DNA of 64,000 nt, from NCBI GenBank assembly GCA_904066235.2, contig CAJFCV020000003.1, positions 8,370,001 to 8,434,000 on the forward strand, written 5' to 3'. Shown here piece after piece: positions 58,799 to 64,000 of the stretch. A program made the translations under genes and the position numbers. The notes beneath the pieces were generated by a model, which saw nothing but the letters and a program-made list of their open reading frames with translations, was not told the DNA's origin and searched no databases. The stretch's first letter is position 1. Each line of letters starts with the position of its first letter. This DNA is from Bursaphelenchus xylophilus. Its lineage: Eukaryota > Nematoda > Chromadorea > Rhabditida > Aphelenchoididae.

Positions 58799-60888
58799 CG
58801 AATCTTTGGCGCCAAACCATATCCCGAAGAGGAACGGCGATGGATGTCTAACTTATATTATTTATTACGTTGTCTTAATAAACAAACAGGGCATGCAATT
58901 TTGTTTGGAATTGTATATTGGGCTCAGGGAGTAGCTAGGCAGGTGTGAAACCCTGGGGAAACTGTGCAATGCAACGCGCGTCAGGTTGATTTTACGGCCC
59001 TAGATGGGCTTGCTTATCGTTGCGCCAGAAAAATGAAGCCTTAAGATAAAGATGAGATTTCTTACGGCCATTATTCGTTTCACAACTCAATGGCTTACAG
59101 GGTATTGCGCAAAGAAAGATACCTGCGCGCATTTTACAGAGCGTTTGCTAGGGATCTAAACAGAAGGTATTCCTGTTAAAAATACGGTCAATTAGAGTTA
59201 TAATTTGCCATGGGTCCGATACACTCTCCTCGTAGAGGGCATATTACATAAAAGCCTAGATCGTTAAGCTCTATTGTATGCCTTTCATCTACAATCTATT
59301 TTAAGGTAGTTTTTTGTCCGCTTACAATCTGGTTTAAGGCAGTTTATGTTTTGTTTTACTGAAACCGCAAATCAAGGGAATTCCAAGTTTCTTTTTTGGC
59401 TTACTGCAGCTGATTGGAATTTGTAGGGAATTGTAATCAATCCAATCGCAACAAATTCCTTAGTTTCCATCCGAAAAACCTATCAACAATCTTGGGGGTT
59501 GACAAAGTCTTTGTAAACACCCCTAAAAACGCTGTTGCACGTCGTGAATCGATTTAGCAAAGTTTTAAACTTCAAATAGCAACTTTTACGATCATCAAAT
59601 AAATTTGTGGAGAGAGCAAAGAAATGCGTTGTCCTTTTTTGGTAAGCACAAAAAATGATATCATAAAAAATTGGGGAACCGATCGCAGAAGGATACGGAG
59701 CGAATCTGTACGGAATAGTTTTCTGCTTTTCTGTTTTGATAAACTTTTTTTGGACTTGTAGGATCGGATGAGAAAGTGCAGGTTGACCAGTTTTTGGTTC
59801 TTTATGGGCTGGACATGTGGGCCAATGAAAAGTTTTGTGTTTTTAATTTTGAGATCGTTAGTTTCTTCAACATTCTTATGTGTTAAAGGGTTTAAGGCGA
59901 TTTCAAATCAAAAATTCTTTGAATATCTTATCTGCACTTGTAAAACCAGAATTTTATATATCTACGCTCTCTTTAGAAAATCAGTAAAAATGCAAAAAAC
60001 GTCTGAAGTTGATTATTTGACTAATGTCTATGAATTCCAATTAAAGGTTTTTGGGTTTGCCGTTTTTTGTTCGGTCCACCCTTGCCATACTCTCTTCCCG
60101 TATGCCATAGGTTGCTTACGTTACGTTGTCCTCTAACACATTTAAACGAAGGCCGTTTTTCATCCGCAAGATGGGTTATGAATCTTGGATTTTAGCCCTT
60201 TTCTCGGTTTTCCAAAAAAGCCCCCAGGGCATGTCCACTTTCTCACATGACAAGGCCCTAGAGAACTTTCGGCATGCAACTTTCTAACCTTCTCCATGTA
60301 TATTTATACTGGCCTAACTCGTATTATAAACTATTCTTATGTCTTTTAATCCCTTATCGTCCCCGTTTTACCCTCACTCGTTATTGACCCTAAAATGACC
60401 TGCGATTATCACTCCGTTCGTCAATAAGCCCTCGGGACAGAGCCTCGAAAAGCGCTCTTTTTCTTATTTACTTTCCAGCCCCGAGGGCATGGAATTTCCC
60501 AGTTAATTATTCCGTTTTTCGGGTATTCGAAAAATCGAAATTTAAACTTTGGTGGGGAAAAAGTGGAAAACAAAAAACGCGAGAACAACTCTTTTCCAGT
60601 CATAAGATCTTCGGTTCCCCTTGACATAGCAAAATAGAGATCTCAAGCCGAACATCTGTTGTATTCATCATGAATATTCTCTGCCATAGAAAGGAGATAT
60701 TGATCATTTGATATTTGCATATACCCGTCCACTTTATCGATTGTTGCATAGTGTGATTTCGCGCTCTTTCCTGCCCTCTAAACCCTTCCCACCCCGTCCA
60801 TCTGCTCGGTCAGCTGTTTTTGCGGCGTACCCCCGTTTTTCTTTTTTATACTCCCCTTTCCCTTTCCAGGTCAACACCATCGATTCGG
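58799..60888. other. Intergenic region, SVOP-like to MICAL-like
   Basis: 3' UTR of the transporter gene, then AT-rich DNA. An open frame of 122 codons at 59768-60136 resembles no family. A perfect 9-bp inverted repeat GCCCTCGGG / CCCGAGGGC occurs at 60428-60436 and 60480-60488. A trans-splice-like acceptor CTTTCCAG ends at 60869, twenty bases before the next ATG. Confidence 0.5.
58877..58882 (+). terminator. Poly(A) signal of the SVOP-like gene
   Basis: AATAAA 79 bases after the stop. Confidence 0.6.
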
Positions 60889-63471
60889 ATGGGACTGCAT
60901 AAGAAGGCCGTGAAATGGATAGACGCCTTGGGACTGTCCTGTGATCCGTGCTTCTATTCCTTCGGCGATTCCGCGCCGCTTAAGGAACTGTTTGCCAAAT
61001 TATTGAGTGTGGAAGTGTTGAGAACTACAGATGATTTGGATTTGAATGATCCGATTCCGTTTGAGAAAGTGAGTTCTTAAGGGAAAGTTTGTTTTGAGAA
61101 ATTTAGACATGCTTTGAGGACGTTTATGGCTAGCGGAGGTTGCTAATCAGCGAAAGCCTTTATATACACATATGTAAAGTACAAAATAAATCAAATACTT
61201 TTATCCACTTCAAGCCTTAGATTTCAAAATCAACCATCTATTTTTAGCTCCTAGACATCGCTCAAAGCAAACTCGGAGTCCACACTTGTTTAGTCGGTGC
61301 CGATCTTGCTAAAAATGACGCCACGATCAAACTCGGTCTTTTTGGGACAGTAATCTTTCTGAAGTCGGCACTGAAAGACTTCCGACCTGAGCTGATCTCT
61401 CAACTTCCAACTCCGGACTTTGGAATTGCCGGGGGCGCTTATTCTAACGAAGCAATTTGTTTGAAATGCAAGAAAGAAGTTCTTTTCACGGAGAGAATTG
61501 TGGTCGGCGAACGGGTCTGGCATCGGCGCTGCATGCATTGCCATTTGTGCGGGAAACGATTGTTTTTGGGAACGTTCCGGGTTTTGGGCGAGAAATTGGA
61601 ATGCTTTGAGCATTACTTGAACAAGGAACTGGTTGGAAATGAATTGGTATGTTGTCTATACAGCCGTTGTTATGTTGAGTTAACCAACTCGGAGCCAACG
61701 CCGAGATGGTGAAGGAACGCGGCACAAATTTAGCGTTGAATGATGAGCTCTCCAAGCACGATAAGGTTTACCATCGTTTCAGCAATCCTTCGAAAATGTC
61801 AATGTGGCCAAACCACCTCCTCCACGGCCTCCTCCACCCCGTCGTTCCATCGCCTCCACTCCATCTCCTCTTCCTGACGGCTCTGATAAGTCTTCAGTCC
61901 CAAGAAAAACCCCCGAGCCGGCTCGTCGCGTTTCACTGCAGATTCCCAACAAATCCCCCGCTGTTAACAAACGATTATCCGTTAATCAAGGCTCGGATCT
62001 ATCAGCTGATTCCAACTGGGAAGTTGTCGAATATCCACAAGAACTCAATCCATTCGCAGATGAGGACGAAATGGTTAGTATCTTTCTACTTTATAAGTGC
62101 TTTGTGTTTAGAGCGACTGTCTAAATCCGTTTGGATACACATCAAGCGATGAGGACAGTGATGACGAACATCCAACTCCCATGCCGAGAAAATCAATTCA
62201 ATCAGCGATTGAGGAGGCAATCAATGATGACGGAGATGTTTCCAAGAAAAATTCGAGGGAAGAGTAAGACTTTTTAATGTGTGTCCGGTAGATTCCATAG
62301 CAGTCGTATAGATTTGTAAGCAAAATTCAAGTATCTTTATGCCATTGACTGCTCGATTTTCAGATCCCAAGAGGTTCCAGAGCCGGTTCCAGAACCACCC
62401 AAGTCCGCTGAACCAGAAGATCCGAAGCCGACGGAGACCAAAGTCTACCCAGATCTCCGAAAACTATCCGTGGACAATCACACGTCGGCCAACTTTTACT
62501 TGCCAGCTAGTCTGGTCTTGGCCAAAAAACGAATGATAACGTTGAGTGAGCTTGACCGACCTCAACTTCTGCATGAACTGGAAAAAGTAATCAAAACTCT
62601 GGATTATATTGAAAGACATACGACAACAATGGAAAGGAACTTGCTCAAAGAAATTGGGAAAGGTAAGAATGCAGTCGATGTGTATGTTACAGTTATTGTA
62701 TTTGCTAGTTATCAATCAAAATTGTTTTTCAGAAGGCTTCAGATGGGATAAATGTAATCTAGTCGACGATTGGGGCCGAGCGATGCAGCAACGCCATGAT
62801 AATCTCATCAAAGGCAGCATGATCGTTCATGAGTAAGTTGATTACATAAACTGTTTGTTTCCAAGTCTAGATTAATTTATGAATAACCAGCAAATCAATG
62901 AAACCCAAGCTCAGTAATAAATCCTTTCATAATTTTTTATTCTTGCAGTTACCTAAAAAAGCTGATGGAAGCCGCCTTGAAAAAAATCACGACGCTCAAT
63001 GAAAAGAAGATCGAAAAGGAGGGCCTCAAGAAGGAGCTCGAGAGCATGCTGGTCGTGCTTGAGAAGAACCGCATCTCCATACCAAACAGTAAGTTTCTAA
63101 CTTCAATTACGTCATCAAACCTATGCCCCAATAGCCAAGGCAACTTCTGTACAAACCCCGCCTTTTTTAGACGCCTTAGGTAGTATAGTTAGCCTCACTT
63201 TCAAAGGGGATCCAAGAATTCATTCGTCAAAGAAGAGTTTTGTATACGGAGATTTATTTTGGCCTAAGATTGATCTTCGAGACGTTGTTCGTTGAAGACA
63301 GCTTTCGTTGAACGGAAGTTTGTTGCACAGAGTTCCACCATGTTTTCTCACGAAATTTTGCTTTCAGTTCTCGATGAAAACGCAAAGAAGGAGAACATGA
63401 CTCCGAAGCCGGCCAAGGAGGAGAAACGAAAGTCCAAAGGCCTGGTCAAACGTATCAAGAAGGTATTCTAA
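60889..63471 (+). CDS. MICAL-like protein (CH, LIM and bMERB regions)
   Basis: Eight exons: 60889-61068, 61248-61646, 61783-62073, 62112-62263, 62364-62662, 62733-62832, 62949-63088, 63368-63471; phases agree, 554 residues. A divergent calponin-homology-like region (about 1-110) is followed by a complete LIM domain: Cys131, Cys134, His152, Cys155, Cys158, Cys161, Cys179, His182. Then a Pro/Ser-rich linker (AKPPPPRPPPPRRS) with two NPF motifs in acidic surroundings (NPFADEDE near 282, NPFGYTSSDEDSDDE near 295), typical of EHD-binding adaptors. A C-terminal coiled coil follows (LSELDRPQLLHELEKVIKTLDYIERH, then EALKK-type helices) with the layout of the Rab-binding bMERB domain, and a basic end KRIKKVF. 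CH-LIM-bMERB order with NPF motifs is that of MICAL-L1/L2, which act in endosomal recycling. There is no flavin monooxygenase domain. The CH assignment is the weakest part. Confidence 0.82.
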
Positions 63472-64000
63472 GTCCCTGCAACATACTCCCAACACATTCT
63501 GAGAGCTTTTCCTGTTATCCTTGTTATCTGTCCATATTCTCCACCATTTATCCCTTCTAATCATCCCTTCCGAGGCCGTTCCACGGCACCAAAATATCCT
63601 CCAAAATACGGAACTCTCTCCTTTCCTCGTCGTATCTGTCAAACGGGGCTCTACAATAAATTTCACTCCATCTCTAAGGGTTCCATTGTGTCCATAATCA
63701 GGCACAGTTGTAAGTATATAATTCGATCCGTCTTTGCCGGTGTGTCCATAATTTATTCAAACCCAATACCACATACTTAATCTTTATTCATTAAAATTTG
63801 TAAAACTCAGATCATTGGTTTGATTTGTGATGCGAAAAATTGGAAGAAAAAAATTAGTTTATACCGTTTTGGCATTAAGAAGGCTCTGAAAAAGACAACA
63901 AGATACAACATTCAAATTAAAAAAATGGATACATGCTTCTGCGATTATGCAAATTTAAAAAACAAATGTTGTTTTTATAAAGTATGGAAAATTGACAACT
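63472..64000. other. 3' UTR and spacer at window end
   Basis: 3' UTR of the MICAL-like gene up to about 63.68 kb. The last 300 bases are AT-rich and show nothing supportable; a gene on either strand could begin outside. Confidence 0.5.
63655..63660 (+). terminator. Poly(A) signal of the MICAL-like gene
   Basis: AATAAA 184 bases after the stop. Confidence 0.45.

Noticed and set aside
59768..60136. Plus-strand open frame of 122 codons
   Set aside because: Composition typical of AT-rich noncoding DNA (Phe/Leu/Ser/Cys), no domain, no supporting splice signals.
61647..61782. Two 17-base introns in the MICAL-like gene
   Set aside because: Far below workable intron size; a single 136-base intron from 61647 to 61782 keeps the phase.

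Overview
The window is nuclear DNA of a nematode. Genes are split into many short exons with a (T)TTTCAG or TTTTTAG acceptor consensus, introns and spacers are AT-rich, several first exons begin directly behind such an acceptor (as in SL trans-splicing), and two genes encode FMRFamide-like neuropeptide precursors of the nematode flp-2 and flp-3 types. I cannot name the genus. No bacterial operons, rRNA genes or CRISPR arrays are visible.

Layout, left to right. 0.1-3.3 kb: 3' part of a secreted cysteine-rich protein with two Kunitz domains (+). 3.3-13.8 kb: gene-poor spacer with PIF/Harbinger-like MITEs, one nested in another and the inner one carrying a tRNA-like cassette; a second copy at 13.1-13.5 kb lacks the insert. 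13.8-14.8 kb: small unrecognised MGC-start protein (+). 15.4-18.1 kb: C2H2-type zinc-finger protein (-). 18.1-22.7 kb: spacer with an inverted array of TTGCGGGCA words. 22.7-24.0 kb: STK16-type kinase (+). 24.0-27.3 kb: spacer with a TA-flanked inverted-repeat element. 27.3-40.7 kb: glutamate synthase (GOGAT, +), about 2175 codons in 17 exons; its 3.5-kb intron holds, on the opposite strand, flp-3 (29.6-30.2 kb) and flp-2 (30.9-32.2 kb), and another intron holds a GC-rich hAT-type MITE. 41.4-43.7 kb: phosphorylase kinase gamma catalytic subunit (+). 44.3-49.3 kb: SGSM/TBC-8-type RabGAP (-). 49.3-53.6 kb: spacer. 53.6-54.4 kb: CHIC family protein (+), tail to tail with SRP9 (-, 54.5-55.3 kb), which is head to head with an SVOP-like transporter (+, 56.1-58.8 kb). 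60.9-63.5 kb: MICAL-like CH-LIM-bMERB protein (+).

The genes do not form one pathway, but a secretory and neuronal theme recurs: neuropeptide precursors, a TBC-8-type RabGAP (linked in C. elegans to dense-core vesicle maturation), an SV2-related transporter, CHIC, SRP9 and a MICAL-like trafficking adaptor. The strongest observation is the arrangement of the two flp genes antisense inside the GOGAT intron. From memory, the C. elegans genes for GOGAT, flp-3 and flp-2 carry consecutive cosmid numbers (W07E11.1, .2, .3), which would make this an old linkage. The mobile-element content is the second theme: four structured MITE-like elements with readable target-site duplications or flanks. All exon models were built by hand from splice signals and reading-frame phase; each multi-exon model given as complete sums to a multiple of three.
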